Assembly (NCBI GenBank): GCA_001599595.1
Contig: BCHH01000010.1
Coordinates: 541,359 to 605,358, forward strand
Length of the DNA stretch: 64,000 nt
Direction: 5' to 3'
Origin: Beverwykella pulmonaria
Taxonomy: Eukaryota > Ascomycota > Dothideomycetes > Pleosporales > Melanommataceae
The translations under genes and the position numbers were made by a program. Under the pieces are notes generated by a model. It had not been told where the DNA came from. It saw only the letters and a program-made list of their open reading frames with translations, and searched no databases. How positions within the stretch are numbered: position 1 is the first letter of the stretch; every line of letters begins with the position of its first letter. This document shows positions 1-11,400 of the stretch, piece after piece.

Positions 1-420
1 GGTCCCGTCAGGTCAGTGGCCTTCTCCCACGACTCGGCCCGGCTCGCGTCGGCGTCCGACGACGCCACAGTCAAGATCTGGGATACGAGCAGTGGCGAGT
101 GCCTCCACATGCGCAGCATTGGCAAGGCACTTCACCACATCTCATTTGACATTTCTGGCTCATATCTCCACACGGATATTGGTACTATCGACAGTAGTGC
201 TCTGTTAGGTTCAGTCATACCTCCAACTATTTTGGAGCCTCAGTATCAAGGCCTCGCTCTGAGTGCTGATGGCGTATGGATAACATATAATTCGGAGAAC
301 TTAGTGTGGCTTCCCTCAGAGTATCGGCCATCATGCTCGGCAGTGTTAACGAACACAATTGCTATTGGTGTTGGAACGGGAAGAGTGTGGATATGCCGAG
401 TTGAGCGTAATAGGTCCTAA
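1..420 (+). CDS. 3' end of a WD40-repeat (NWD-type) protein, 5' truncated by window edge
   Basis: The frame is open from the first base and ends with TAA at 418-420, so this is the C-terminal ~139 residues of a longer gene. It starts in a WD40 repeat (VRSVAFSHDSARLASASDD followed by ATVKIWD), then continues into a non-repeat tail containing YQGLALSADGVWITYNSENL and a final GRVWIC strand. Tails of this kind are familiar from fungal NACHT-WD40 (HET-E/NWD) proteins, STAND-type sensors linked to non-self recognition. The nucleotide-binding part lies outside the window, so its presence is inference. No internal stop is seen in the visible part. Confidence is high for WD40 and moderate for the NWD class. 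Confidence 0.75.
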   Translation, partial: GPVRSVAFSHDSARLASASDDATVKIWDTSSGECLHMRSIGKALHHISFDISGSYLHTDIGTIDSSALLGSVIPPTILEPQYQGLALSADGVWITYNSENLVWLPSEYRPSCSAVLTNTIAIGVGTGRVWICRVERNRS

Positions 421-1821
421 GCCATTACGCGTTGAAGATTCGCCACTTCAGCCTCGTCAAACCGACGAACTCCTCCGATGACGCTAGCAGGGAGGGCGGC
501 CGACCCGCACCCGCCATGACCTTGTAAGGTGGCGAATTCTGTAGGTGTTTTTAGAGTTGAGTTGATTGACCGGAGGCCAAGGCTGAGCGGGGACTCCAAG
601 GCTGCGGGGCTGAGGTCGGCCCGACCACCAAGACTCCGCACAGCCACAGCGCTAACAGTTATCAGAAATAAATTACACCGCAATAATTATGTTTGTCTGG
701 GTCATTATACACTAGCCAAAATTAGTAGTTGGTTTGAAGTACTAACTAGGGTAGCGGCCTTGCATGAAATTGTGCGCGACAGGAGGCATAAGGCTGATGA
801 TAACTTCTTAGCATCATAGTGAGGTTCTAAGGCCCAATAAGGCCGCTTATAAGTATTATATAGTAGTAAGGGCTTGATAGTGGTGCTATAGGGAAGGAAC
901 TCTGTCACGCTATTAAGGGAGGCTCTCTGTAAATCAGGCACGAAGGCAACAATGCAAACGTAATTTATACGTGAGAGGCGCCCTAGATCTTCAAAAATAG
1001 CTATAGTACATTATTTATACTTGATTTTAGTGAGGCTCAACGTATGTGCAGAGTTATAGTCGCTTGAAGTCAAAGTACCTGTCATATTTTTCGGCACAGG
1101 TGGTTTTTCGTCTCGCTTGGATGGACATTAGGTATGATCTAACAAGCGACCCAAAATCGGGCTCCTTTTTAGGGATCTGAAATGGGTCCCTTTTCCCAAA
1201 GCAACATATGATCAAAATCTCCACAAGATTCACCAGCTGGGCCTGAAATCAGGCTCAACATCAAGCCAAACTGCAGTAGGGGGAGGGGGACGTGAATGAG
1301 GCCCTTCTTGAAGACATCTCCCTCTTTCAAAACTCTCACGGAGGGCGACATCCCCCGCGCTGGCTTACTTTGCAAAGAAAAGAAATTCTGGAGAAATACT
1401 ACTTCGGAGCTATCAGACGTATGCCCATGTTCTCAAAAGCCTGTCTCGCGCTCTTCAGGATCGCTGTTCAAGGTTTGTGTCTGAAACGCTCGGCGCCGCC
1501 CTCCTTCTAGTACATTTTGAGGTACGAAACCCCACTTAGTTATATGAGATTATCGGTTGACATTACTCCAGAATTTCATTTCTATGAAAAGTAGATCCTG
1601 GATCACACATACTTGTGGCGTTAGCCGATCTGGTCGCCACACCTCTGGCTTTGACTTTACGATGTTCATGGCTTTCCGAGGATACATAGTTCGTCTACTT
1701 ATACAGCTCACCGCGCTAGCGGTATCGATCATATTTTGACGCGTATAGCAGATTTCTCAAGCCGTCACGACTGGTGGCCGGTGCTTTCTCGATAACGACC
1801 AGTGGCGACATATCCATCTGA
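421..1821. other. Intergenic stretch without a recognisable gene
   Basis: Only short open frames occur here and none resembles a known protein. A pair of imperfect inverted repeats (436-448 and 526-540, core TTCGCCAC / GTGGCGAA) lies just after the WD40 stop. The stretch from about 1550 to 1821 contains frames broken by several stops that run into the degenerate frame at 1822. It may be decayed gene or transposon sequence; I see nothing functional with confidence. Confidence 0.5.
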
Positions 1822-1995
1822 ATGACGATAGCTTTTAAATTCAAACGTCCGACGGAAGGTGATTGTTCTGTCACTTACACTAGTGTTCACTCCGAAGCTA
1901 AGGAAATATGTTCAAGCCTGATGGAATGGTTTAATGAATTGCAATCCGATTCCACAATACCAATCAGGACCATTTTGCTGTTACCACCAGACTAG
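1822..1995 (+). pseudogene. Short degenerate open frame, possible gene relic
   Basis: A 57-codon frame starts at ATG 1822 and ends at TAG 1993-1995. Its composition looks coding (acidic and aliphatic residues in a balanced mix, with a CSSLMEWFNELQSD segment), and the same frame is open upstream to about 1720 apart from one TGA directly before the ATG. I do not recognise a family. It sits in the same numerical frame as the relic at 2266-2610, so both may be remains of one gene, but about 270 bp of non-coding sequence separates them. Confidence 0.25.
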
Positions 1996-2029
1996 CACTT
2001 AGTGTTGGGAGTATATAGAACGTGGGAAT

Positions 2030-2112
2030 CACGTGTTGATGTGTAGATCACGTGTCGATCACGTGGGATGTATGGATCACGTGTGGAGGTACCAATCACG
2101 TGTGGACACGTG
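2030..2112. promoter_or_regulatory. Array of six CACGTG palindromes
   Basis: CACGTG occurs at 2030, 2049, 2060, 2078, 2097 and 2107 (start positions), six copies in 83 bp; the first five are preceded by AT, giving ATCACGTG. Start-to-start spacings are 19, 11, 18, 19 and 10 bp, roughly one or two helical turns. CACGTG is the classic E-box bound by bHLH factors (Cbf1/Pho4-like in fungi), but no clear gene start lies next to it. The array could be a regulatory element or a transposon subterminal repeat. Confidence 0.6.
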
Positions 2113-2114
2113 GG

Positions 2115-2138
2115 GCACTAGCCATACTCGGCTAGTGC
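2115..2138. repeat. Perfect 9-bp hairpin next to the CACGTG array
   Basis: GCACTAGCC (2115-2123), a six-base loop, then GGCTAGTGC (2130-2138) form a perfect inverted repeat. It begins three bases after the last CACGTG. Such a structure could be a transposon end, a protein-binding palindrome or a transcript hairpin; the sequence does not decide which. Confidence 0.55.
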
Positions 2139-2265
2139 ACGCGACGGTGAGGTGGATGGTATTCCCTCTGCTGCACCGCTTCAAGATAGAGAGACACAAC
2201 GATTTACTACCCCCTTTGAGAACCCACCGATTGCTATTGCAATAGCCCTGTGAGACCAACACTTA

Positions 2266-2610
2266 ATGTGTTCGTCTAGATACGAGTATCGAGACATCAT
2301 TACCGCGGCCAATGTTGCTAATTATTCTGCATACCTTCTGCAAGTAAACAGTATCCTCGATTCCTTGGAGTGCTCGACTCAGTATCTATAAGAAAAAATC
2401 AAATTATTCAATGAAATTTGCATCTCTGCTGCCTATTGTTCAGGGGCAGGATTCTGTGGCGCTTAGGCAATTATATTTGCTCTGCCGTTTGCTCAGTCCG
2501 CTCTCCCAGAGCAGTATGCGGATGGAATCCGCCATCAAATTGAAATATTCGAGAATATCCAAAATTCTTTTAAACTCAGATGTGCAATTTTGGATGAACC
2601 TGTTATCTAA
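2266..2610 (+). pseudogene. Degenerate coding frame with two internal stops
   Basis: Reading from ATG 2266 the frame stays protein-like for about 114 codons, interrupted only by TAA at 2389-2391 and TAG at 2464-2466, and ends at TAA 2608-2610. The three segments read as one helical protein (for example IITAANVANYSAYLLQV, then ALPEQYADGIRHQIEIFENI). Both internal stops are one C-to-T change away from a glutamine codon, the kind of damage repeat-induced point mutation makes in filamentous fungi. I do not recognise the family. It ends 14 bp before the 3' end of the reductase on the other strand. Confidence 0.35.
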
Positions 2611-2624
2611 CGACATGGTGCCGA

Positions 2625-3865
2625 TTAAAACCCTACAACGCTTTTGGGTACGTAAGCAGCCTCCAATTTGGCAATCTCTTCCTCACTCAGAACCAGCTTC
2701 ACCGCTTTGACAACTTCGTCAATTCGTTCTTTGCTATTCAGCCCAACAATTGGATTGACTCCCTTGCTAAGGCACCAAGCCGTTGAAATGGTCGCCATGG
2801 GGAGACCTCGCTCTTTGGCAATCTCTTCAACCACCGTAACGATCGCCTGATTAATTGGATCATATTTCTGGAATAGAATAGATAAAGCAAAGTCTGTATT
2901 GGCACGAAGTGAAGGTCGGTCATTGGAGTTCCACGGACGTGCGAGCAATCCGCGGGCATTGGGAGACCACTATATTCTCTATCAGAGCGATATACATGCT
3001 CTTTCGAAGCTTTAGGCTTACCGGAATCAGCCCAACCCCAGTTTTCTTGCAGTAAGGTATCATTTCCCGCTCCTCTTCTCGATACAGAAGATTATAGTAG
3101 TTTTGCATGCTAACGAATTTGTGCCAGCCGTGCTTCTCTGCTATCGTTTGAAGCATCTGGAATTCCCACGCAGGCATCTGTAACCTCTCGTTAGCTGTTG
3201 TCAATCACTGACTGTAAGAGAAATGCTCACCGAGCTTGCTCCAATGTATCGCACCCACCCATTCTCAATCACATCATTCAGTGCTCTCATAATCTCCTCG
3301 TAGGGCACATCAGGGTCCATACGGTGGATCTGCAGTACGTCAATGTACGTCCCAAGGCGCCTGACACTGTGTCGAACAGCATCAAAGATGTGCTTTCTCG
3401 ATAAACCGACACGATTGACCATCCTCCCATCATTGACGTAAGACGCAAATAGTGGCAAAGGAGGTTCGCCGGACACGCTGGTCCCCCATCGACATTTGGT
3501 CAAAATCACAACATTTTCCCGAGGGATCTTATAGACTTCGAGTGCTTTTGCAATGATCTCTTCCGAACGACCATCGGAATAAAGATCTGCCTAGATAAGG
3601 TCAGTTTGGTGACACTTTCGACAAGCGCTTTGAGATTTACCGTATCCCATGTATTAATTCCAACGTTATAGGCGTGCTCCAATAACGGGAGTGCCTCTTC
3701 TTCTTCGAGAACCCACTTAGCCCAGTCTTTACTGCCGTATGACATGGCGCCCAAAATAATCCTGGAGACCTTCAGGCCGGCATCTCCGAGGCGGGTGTAC
3801 TCCATCTCAGTCGATGGCGGCGCGACAGCCAAATCGGCATAAATATTTTGGGAATTTTGTGACAT
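2625..3865 (-). CDS. Aldo-keto reductase, four exons
   Basis: Predicted NADPH-dependent cytosolic oxidoreductase of the aldo-keto reductase superfamily, 361 residues. Exons (minus strand) are 3865-3641, 3590-3231, 3177-3022 and 2969-2625; the introns of 50, 53 and 52 bp have GT-AG ends and all junctions are in phase 0. The catalytic tetrad is visible: Asp and Tyr in WDTADLYSDG (formed across intron 1), Lys in VILTKC, and His in [10 protein letters not shown]. The intron 3 junction restores [17 protein letters not shown], a conserved AKR stretch. It resembles fungal AKRs annotated as versiconal hemiacetal acetate or aryl-alcohol type reductases, but no biosynthetic cluster surrounds it, so the substrate is unknown. 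Divergent from PUS7. Confidence 0.88.
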
Positions 3866-4627
3866 GTTTGTTGTCGAAGTTTAGAACAGGTTTTTGTTGC
3901 TTTTATGAAATGAAGAATACTAGAATCAGATTTGTTGTTCCGAGCCATCTCAAAAGAAGTTGCACGACCTTATATACTTGCCTCACAGTGTGGCTGTCCA
4001 GCAGAAAGAAAATATGGGAACGGATTTAAGAAACGAGTAAAGCCGCTTATCTCCTAGCTAATCTTTTTTTCATATTGTAGCAGATGACTGTAGCAATTGT
4101 CTATGCGGTTTCTATCCATGCAACATGTTAGAATGGTGTTTGATAATAGTGGATTGTCTGCATAAGCGCAGTGCCAGTTATCTAAATACATTGATATTGG
4201 ATGGCTGGTTCTATCGCGTACTGCTGACGTGAGAAAGTCTCGGAGCGGAAGAACCTGTGAATCTGCTTGAAGCAAGGAAATCGATTCAACTCTGTTCTAG
4301 AAAGATAGTAAATCAAGCTATTCAAAAACACAAACGATCTGTACTGTAAAGGGGTAAAGAGGGGCTCTGTACCCTGTAAATCGCTGGCCAGCAACGATAC
4401 CCCTGGTGTCTCACGATGTGAAACGAGTGCTGGATTACCAGAATAGGTAATGGTGATGGTGTTGAGTGGCTCTAAAAAGCTCTCTCGTACGACCCGGTAG
4501 TTTGCGAGAGTGTGCGCCACAGCTACGCCACACACGGCGAAAACTTCCCCGCTAAAGCTCCCCAGCTCGAATATTTCTATCGGCTCTAATTACTTCACAA
4601 TACCACACCACAACCTTTTCACCCACC
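3866..4627. other. Divergent promoter region, AKR / PUS7
   Basis: About 760 bp between two start codons on opposite strands. Short open frames inside it have no recognisable content. It should contain both promoters; I see no distinctive motif. Confidence 0.5.
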
Positions 4628-7235
4628 ATGTCCGACGTAATGGATACCGAGAGACCGCAGAAACGCGCGCGCCTTGCGTCTCCCTCCTCCACACTCCCTA
4701 CCTCTACCCCCACCACCTCTTCCACGCTAGCTCCTCCCACAACCTCGACCACAGCTCCCACAACCCCAATTGTGCCCGCACTCACAGACTTAGACCGCGA
4801 AATCAGAGCTGGGATTACGGAGTACGTGTGTCCGTATAATCTAGGTTTTACGGGCACGCTGAAACAGAGGTATACGGACTTCTTGGTTAATGAGATTGGG
4901 TTGGATGGGAGGGTGCTGCATTTGAGGACGATTGGGAAGGGGGAAGAGGGGGCGAAGAATGAGGAGAGAGTGGAAAAAGTGAAGAAGGTGGAGGTAACAG
5001 AGGAGAATGTGAAGACGGATGTTAAGGGGGATGCGAAGGACGTGAAGCAGGAGGGAAAGGTTGATGTGGAGATGAAGGATGCAGAGACGCCGATGAAGAA
5101 TGGAACGAGTAATGGCGGAGTGGAGGTAAAGGATGAGTCTAAGCAGGAGGGTGATGAAGAACTTTATAAGTCCAAGCTTGAGCACAGCGAGGAAGAGAAG
5201 GATACTAACACGGTACGTAGGGTTACTCATTCGTTGACGTTGAGATGTACTAACAATTACGCAGATCTCTGACGAAGACCTCAAGACACTCCATTCCATA
5301 TTCGGCGAAGCTACTACCTCCGAGATCTTGGCACTCGTCAGGACGATACGTAGGAAATACGATAAAAAGGCCAAAGACTTCAAAGCCGTCATCGCACCTC
5401 CAATTACAGACAAGGAAACGCGTACACAAGCCCACCAATGCTTACGACGGATATTCCCCGCTATGCTCGAGAGTAGTATGGAAAGTGATCAGTCCATCCG
5501 AATAAAAGCCGTTCCGCCCAAGGAACGCGGCACGAAGAGGAAGAGAGGTAACGGCAGGGATAAAGGTCAAGACCAGGACCGGCGCCGGGGCCAGTTAGGA
5601 TGGGAAGAGCTCGGCGGAGAATACCTACATTTTACGCTATATAAAGAGAACAAAGACACCATGGAGGTCGTGGGTTTCTTAGGCAGTAAGCTCAATAGTG
5701 GATCGAAGGCGTTTGGATGGGCGGGAACGAAGGACAGGCGAGCTTGTACTGTTCAGCGGATTTCTGTCAAGCGCCAGACCGCCGACCGCATGAACCACCT
5801 GAACAATTTACTCTTCAACGCGGCTATAGGTGACTTCGAGTTCAAGCCCCACGATCTCAGTCTTGGCGACCTTGTGGGTAACGAGTTTGTCATTACCCTT
5901 CGAAACTGCCATTTCCAGAATGAAGACAGCTTGGACTTTATACAACGCGTTCAGCTTGCCAACGACGTTGTTTCCAAAGCGGTCAAAGACTTTGCAGAGA
6001 AAGGATTCATCAACTACTATGGTCTACAACGTTTCGGTTCGTTTGCCGCGAGCACCGACACAGTAGGCCTAAAATTGCTGCAAGAGGACCTCAAAGGCGC
6101 CATCGACGATCTTCTGGCATACAGCGACGTAGCCCTTGCGGCTGCCGACAGCACTGATATCCATAGTACCGTGCTCGTCTCCCAAGACGATCGAAATCGA
6201 GCTAAGGCGCTGGATATTTGGAAGACTAAGAAGGACGGAAACCGTGCTCTCACCATTCTCCCCCGCAAGTTCACTGCTGAGCGCAACATTATCCAGCACC
6301 TCAGCTCTAAGAACAGCCGCTCAGGAAAGTACGACCGCATGCAGGATTGGCAGGGCGCCCTGATGTGCGTACCTCGGAATTTGCGGCTCATGTATGTGCA
6401 TGCATATCAGAGCCTTGTGTGGAACGTCGTCGCTGGCAAGCGGTGGGCAATGTTTGGTTCACAGGTTGTTGAAGGCGACCTCGTCCTCGTGCACGAACAC
6501 AAGGGCAAAGAATCTGGGCCGGCAGCACCGGTTCTCGACACCATCGACCAAAACGGCGAGGAAGTCATCAACCCCTCTGGGGAAAACAGCGGCATCGCCG
6601 ACGAGGATGTATTCGAGCGTGCACGTCCCCTCTCCGCTGCCGAAGCCGCATCTGGGAAATACAACGTCTTCGACATTGTGCTCCCTCAACCGGGCTTCGA
6701 CGTCGAGTACCCCAAGAACGCCCTTGGGGACTTCTACAAAGAGTTCATGGGAAGCGAGAAAGGCGGAGGTCTGGATCCTCACAACATGCGCAGGGGTTGG
6801 AGGGAGATTAGTCTCAGTGGTGGTTACAGAAAATTCCTTGCCAAGCCGCTTGCTGAACTGGAGTTTTCGGTCAAGCACTACAAGAAAGAAGAGGAGCAGT
6901 TCGTCGAGACGGATCTACAGAAGCTGAACGTGGATAGAAGCATTCCGAAAGGTGGAATGGGCAAGCCGAGCAATGGATATGCGCCAAAAGGAGAGCAAGG
7001 TGTGGGTGTGAAAATGGAGGTTGATGGGGATCAGAAAACGGAAGATGAAATGGAGGAGAAGGAGGACGAGAAAGAGAAAGAAAACGAGCTTCAAGCTGCT
7101 CCTGAGCTAGATAAGATCGCAGTGGTTCTGAAGATGCAGTTAGCATCCAGTCAGTACGCTACCATTGCGCTCCGAGAGCTGATGAAGGCGGACGGCGTGC
7201 AGGCATTCAAACCGGAATTCATGGGCGGACGGTAG
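4628..7235 (+). CDS. PUS7: tRNA/mRNA pseudouridine synthase, TruD family
   Basis: Converts uridine to pseudouridine (U13 and U35 of tRNAs and some mRNA and snRNA sites in yeast Pus7). Two exons, 4628-5212 and 5265-7235, around a 52-bp intron with a perfect TACTAAC branch site; product 851 residues. TruD hallmarks are GWAGTKDRRACTVQRISVK with the catalytic Asp near residue 352, the NYYGLQRFG motif, and AYQSLVWN. The N terminus holds a basic nuclear-type stretch (QKRARLASPSS) and an acidic, Lys/Glu-rich low-complexity segment (about residues 95-195) that is absent from bacterial TruD; another Lys/Glu/Met-rich insert precedes the C terminus. The start ATG follows directly on a CACC context and precedes the whole family core. 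Confidence 0.95.
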
Positions 7236-8409
7236 GGTGACGGAAGGATGCAGAAGCATGAGGCTCACACAGCCGGAACACCCCAGCCAGTTCAGAGCAA
7301 ACGTATCAATGGAATGCAAGGCTTGAGTTTGTTTCTAGCTACGCCTGCGTATTGGTGAAAGGGCTTGCCTTCTATGGCTTACTTAATAGATCATGTGCAG
7401 AGGCATTAGGCCGGAGGGGGATGGAAGGATGACACCTGGGCATGAGTATGCGGCTCTGCGGGCAACCCGCGGAGAAAGAAGGTGCAGTACTGTCTGGGCC
7501 CCAATATGAGCTTGCAGAGCAGCTGCCTAATGAGTGGAGGAACCCTGTTCAGCCACCTCACGCCTTGTCCCAACCTCAACTCCCTCCATCCATACACTGC
7601 ATGCTCCCAGCAAACGACTCACCTCACTACAGGTACGTTCTCTGTCCCGTTTGCTTTGACCTTCTGTTCACAGCAGCTTTGACGATGCACATAAGCGGCA
7701 AGGCTGGCAATAGATCAGCAACCCCGCTCTCGTTGATTCCTTTTACAATCTATGCATATCCGCCCCCATGTTGATGGGTTCTCAGCTCGCTCATTCGTTT
7801 GCCTTCTTTTTTCACATTTCCCATGCTTCTCAGCCCACCAGGTCATTTGCCTTCTTTTTCAAACACCCTCTTCTTGTGGTGGACGAATCCTCGTAGTTTG
7901 ATTTTCAGCTCTTGGCTTCTACATGCATGTATGAGGCGTTCCTTATGAACGCTTAATGGCCCAACCAAACCTACGGCCCGTGCGGTAGGCAGAGAGAGGC
8001 TTATAAAGCGCATTTTGGCGAGCGCTCATGATATTAGCCTTGCGGCACGGCATTCCTCTGCTGTCGATGCGGCTTGAACTCATGCCATCATGTCGGCAAA
8101 GGCATGTTCAATTCGTTAGTTTCGACAGCCACGCTGGCACGGAAGATTACTCAACGGCCAATGCGACCAAGTGGTGTATAGCAATGGCTGTTTCCTCGCT
8201 CAGATGTACTGCTTCTGTAATATCACCCGACAAGGGGGGGAAGCAGAATCACAGGGGTGTCGTATCATGAGAGCCTCTTCGATGCTGGGGAGTAGTGGGA
8301 CATATAAGGTGTTCGATCCCAGTTCTTTAATCGCAGGAATCGAAGACAAGCTTGAGCACGCGCCCTCCTGCTCAGTGGCTAACCATCGAGACTACATCAT
8401 ATACAAGCC
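7236..8409. other. Intergenic region upstream of the HET gene
   Basis: About 1.2 kb with only short frames on either strand and pyrimidine-rich patches around 7800-7900. I see no gene; it probably contains the PUS7 3' UTR and the promoter of the HET-domain gene. Confidence 0.5.
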
Positions 8410-11400
8410 ATGAGTTCTCCAGAAGATTCCTCCTCCAACGATGCAGGGTTCGTAACACGGTCGCGCGCGAACCTGTCTTCCTCTATCCAAAGCCCGTCCG
8501 ATCAACGCCCAACACGGAAGAAGCCCCGCAAACCCCCAAAGTACGAAACCTACCACTATGATCCTCTCCCTAAGAAAGCGGGTGCCATCCGCCTGCTCAA
8601 GCTCGTGCCGAGCAGAGCCGATAATCCCGACGTAGAGTGCGAGCTGATCACGCCGGAGGAGGACGGCGACGGCAAGCTAGTTGGTTATGAGGCCTTGTCG
8701 TGGTGCTGGGGAACCGACAGGAATATGCAATATATTAACATCCGGAAGGGGGGGAAAATATACGCCAAGTATATCAGTCCGAATTTGCACTGTGCACTGA
8801 GGGCCTTGCGAGATCCTGTCAAGGATCGGTACCTCTGGATTGATGCAATCTGCATCGACCAAGAAAGTCAGTACTTCTTCACTACCTTTACGCAATATTC
8901 GGCTGGTCGCTAATGATTTTGTGAGCCAGAGCTCGACGAGAAAAACCATCAGGTAGAAATGATGTACGAAATCTACGGTAACGCAGACCGTGTCTGCATC
9001 TGGCTTGGGGAGGAGAATAAGTCGAGCCGCATGGCCCTACGCTTCATCAAGAAGGAAGTATTGCAGCTGCAAAAGTTCGACGAATTATGCGACAGCAAAG
9101 ATGCCGGGAAGAAGTGGCGCGCTCTTCTCGAGCTCATGCAACGACCTTGGTTCTCCCGCCGATGGGTCGTGCAGGAAATTGCTCTTGCAAAGAGTGCCAT
9201 AATCTACTGTGGCCAGGATCGAATATCCTGGAACAAGTTTGCTATTGCCGTGGAGCTCTTTGTCGAGGTCGAGACGGCGACACACCGCCTTTCCGAAGTT
9301 ATGAAAAAAGATCTGCAGTATTCTCATGTGCCTGGCTGGTTTGAGTACATCTCTGCGCTGGGCGCCAGTCTACTAGTTGATGCAACAGAACGATTGTTTA
9401 GGGACTATAAGGAAGAGCGCCAGTCTTCCCGGTCAGGAGATGAACATGATCCGTCCGACTCCGACTCCGACTCCGCCTCAGGTTCTGATCTAGAGTCGGA
9501 CGTCGGAGCAAATGATCAGGAGCAGGCACCAGCTCCTACGTTGGTGAAAAAGAAGAGCAGAGTGCAGCCGCTGCTTAGTCTAGAGTATCTTGTCTCGAGC
9601 CTTACGATTTTTGAAACCACGGTCCCTCACGATACCATTTACGCTCTGCTTGCCATAGCTAAGGATACAACACCACGAGCAGCGCGCTCAGACAAAGTTT
9701 CGGATCACACCCGCCAGGGCCTTGAGTTGTTTACCCAAAGAAAGAGATACAACGTCGACTACAAATCCCCATACGTAGACGTTTGCAAGGACTTCATACA
9801 GTTCTCTATCGAGCGGTCTCTACAGACCGATAGATCCAGAGCTTTGGATGTCATCTGCCGGCCATGGGCGACGGAGGAAAAGTTGCTCGAAGAACGGCGC
9901 CGTATGGAAGAGAAAGAGAGGCAAGACTTAGAAAAGGCTAGAGCTAAGAAGGAAAGACTGGAAGCACGGCGCCAGGCAACAAAACCTAGATCGCAACCAG
10001 AAACCAAGAACCAGAAGCCCATCTCAAACAAGGTTGTTGACAAAGAGCAGGCAGAGGACCTCGACCGCAAAGATATGCCTCTCCCGTCCTGGGTCCCTCA
10101 ACTCAATAGAGCCCCCTATGGCATGTACCAGCATGCAGGAGTCGCGGGACCCCGAATGAGTCGCAAGAATGCAGACCCCCTGGTTGGTCTCCCTGGCCTA
10201 ACTCACCGTAACTATAGTGCCGCTGAGACCAAGAAAATCGACATGAAGACGCTGAAGTTCAGGAAACGCTCAGAGCTCAAATCGCCCCACTACAGTATTT
10301 ACGTCCGGGGGTTTCACCTTGATACGATCCAGGAAGTTGAGCAGGTCTCGCGCCTCGGCCATATACCCAAAGAATGGGCTGAGCTCGGAGACTGGTCTGA
10401 GGCACCAAAAGGACGGCCCCCAGATGCATTCTGGCGTACTCTTGTTGCAGATCGGGGCAGAGATGGCAAAAACCCGCCAGTATACTATTCGCGCGCTTGC
10501 AAAGAATGCTTCGCAAAAGGGGGATACGAAGGCGGCGCAGTCAATACAACAGACCTTATACATCACGAGCGCAACTCAATTGTCGCTCAGTTCTGCCGCA
10601 GAGTGCAAGCCGTCATATGGAACCGAGCGTTGATCCGGACAAAAGACAAACGACTGGGGTTGGTGGCGAAAGACGTGGCGAAGGGAGACCTAGTGTGTAT
10701 CTTATACGGGTGCAGTGTCCCGGTTATTCTCCGCAAAAGTCCCAAGAAGACTACATCTGAGTTGGAGGAGGAGATCAAGTGGGAGCGGAACTTCGTCAGA
10801 GATACGGTCGCGAGGTGCTACAAACAGTACTCGGCGCGCAAGAACCAACACCGGATCCGCAAAGATAGGGAAATGGCAAAGATTTGTAGACAGTGGATTA
10901 GGGCTACGAATTGGGGTCGTTTGAACTGGACCATAGATTTCGATAAACTGCAGCAGAAAAGGGTCACATTCCAAGAAGCCCAGAAGGCTTTAGAGGTGCT
11001 GTTTGAGAAGGCTTTCTTCGATTTCAATAAGTGGTATAAAGAATGGAGTAGAGCAAATGCGATGAATGAGTGGAACAACGTAGAGAAGAAGAGGGAGGAG
11101 GAGGAGGAGGCCAAGGAAAGGAGAAACGAGCAGTTGAGAATGGAAAGAGAAAAATGGTCTCGGAAACATCGGAAAAACACCGGGGCCAAAATGGATAGAG
11201 TGGGATCTTCGGCTATGAACTTTCGAAGTAATACAGAAAGGACCATGACAGAAGAGCGCGAAAATGGAACCATTGCAGAAGAAGATTATGAGGAAGACGA
11301 AGCAACACGGGAGAAACAGGAGAAACAGGAGAAGCCACCAGAGAAACAGAAGCCACCCTTCGACTGGCGAGAATTTGAAACTCAGCTCAAGTTCGGCCGT

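Noticed and set aside
5830..7146. Several 75-177 codon frames inside PUS7 on both strands
   Set aside because: They are shadows of the real coding frame.
8281..8340. GTTCGATCCC resembling a tRNA B box
   Set aside because: The flanking bases do not form a T stem and no A box or acceptor stem is found upstream.
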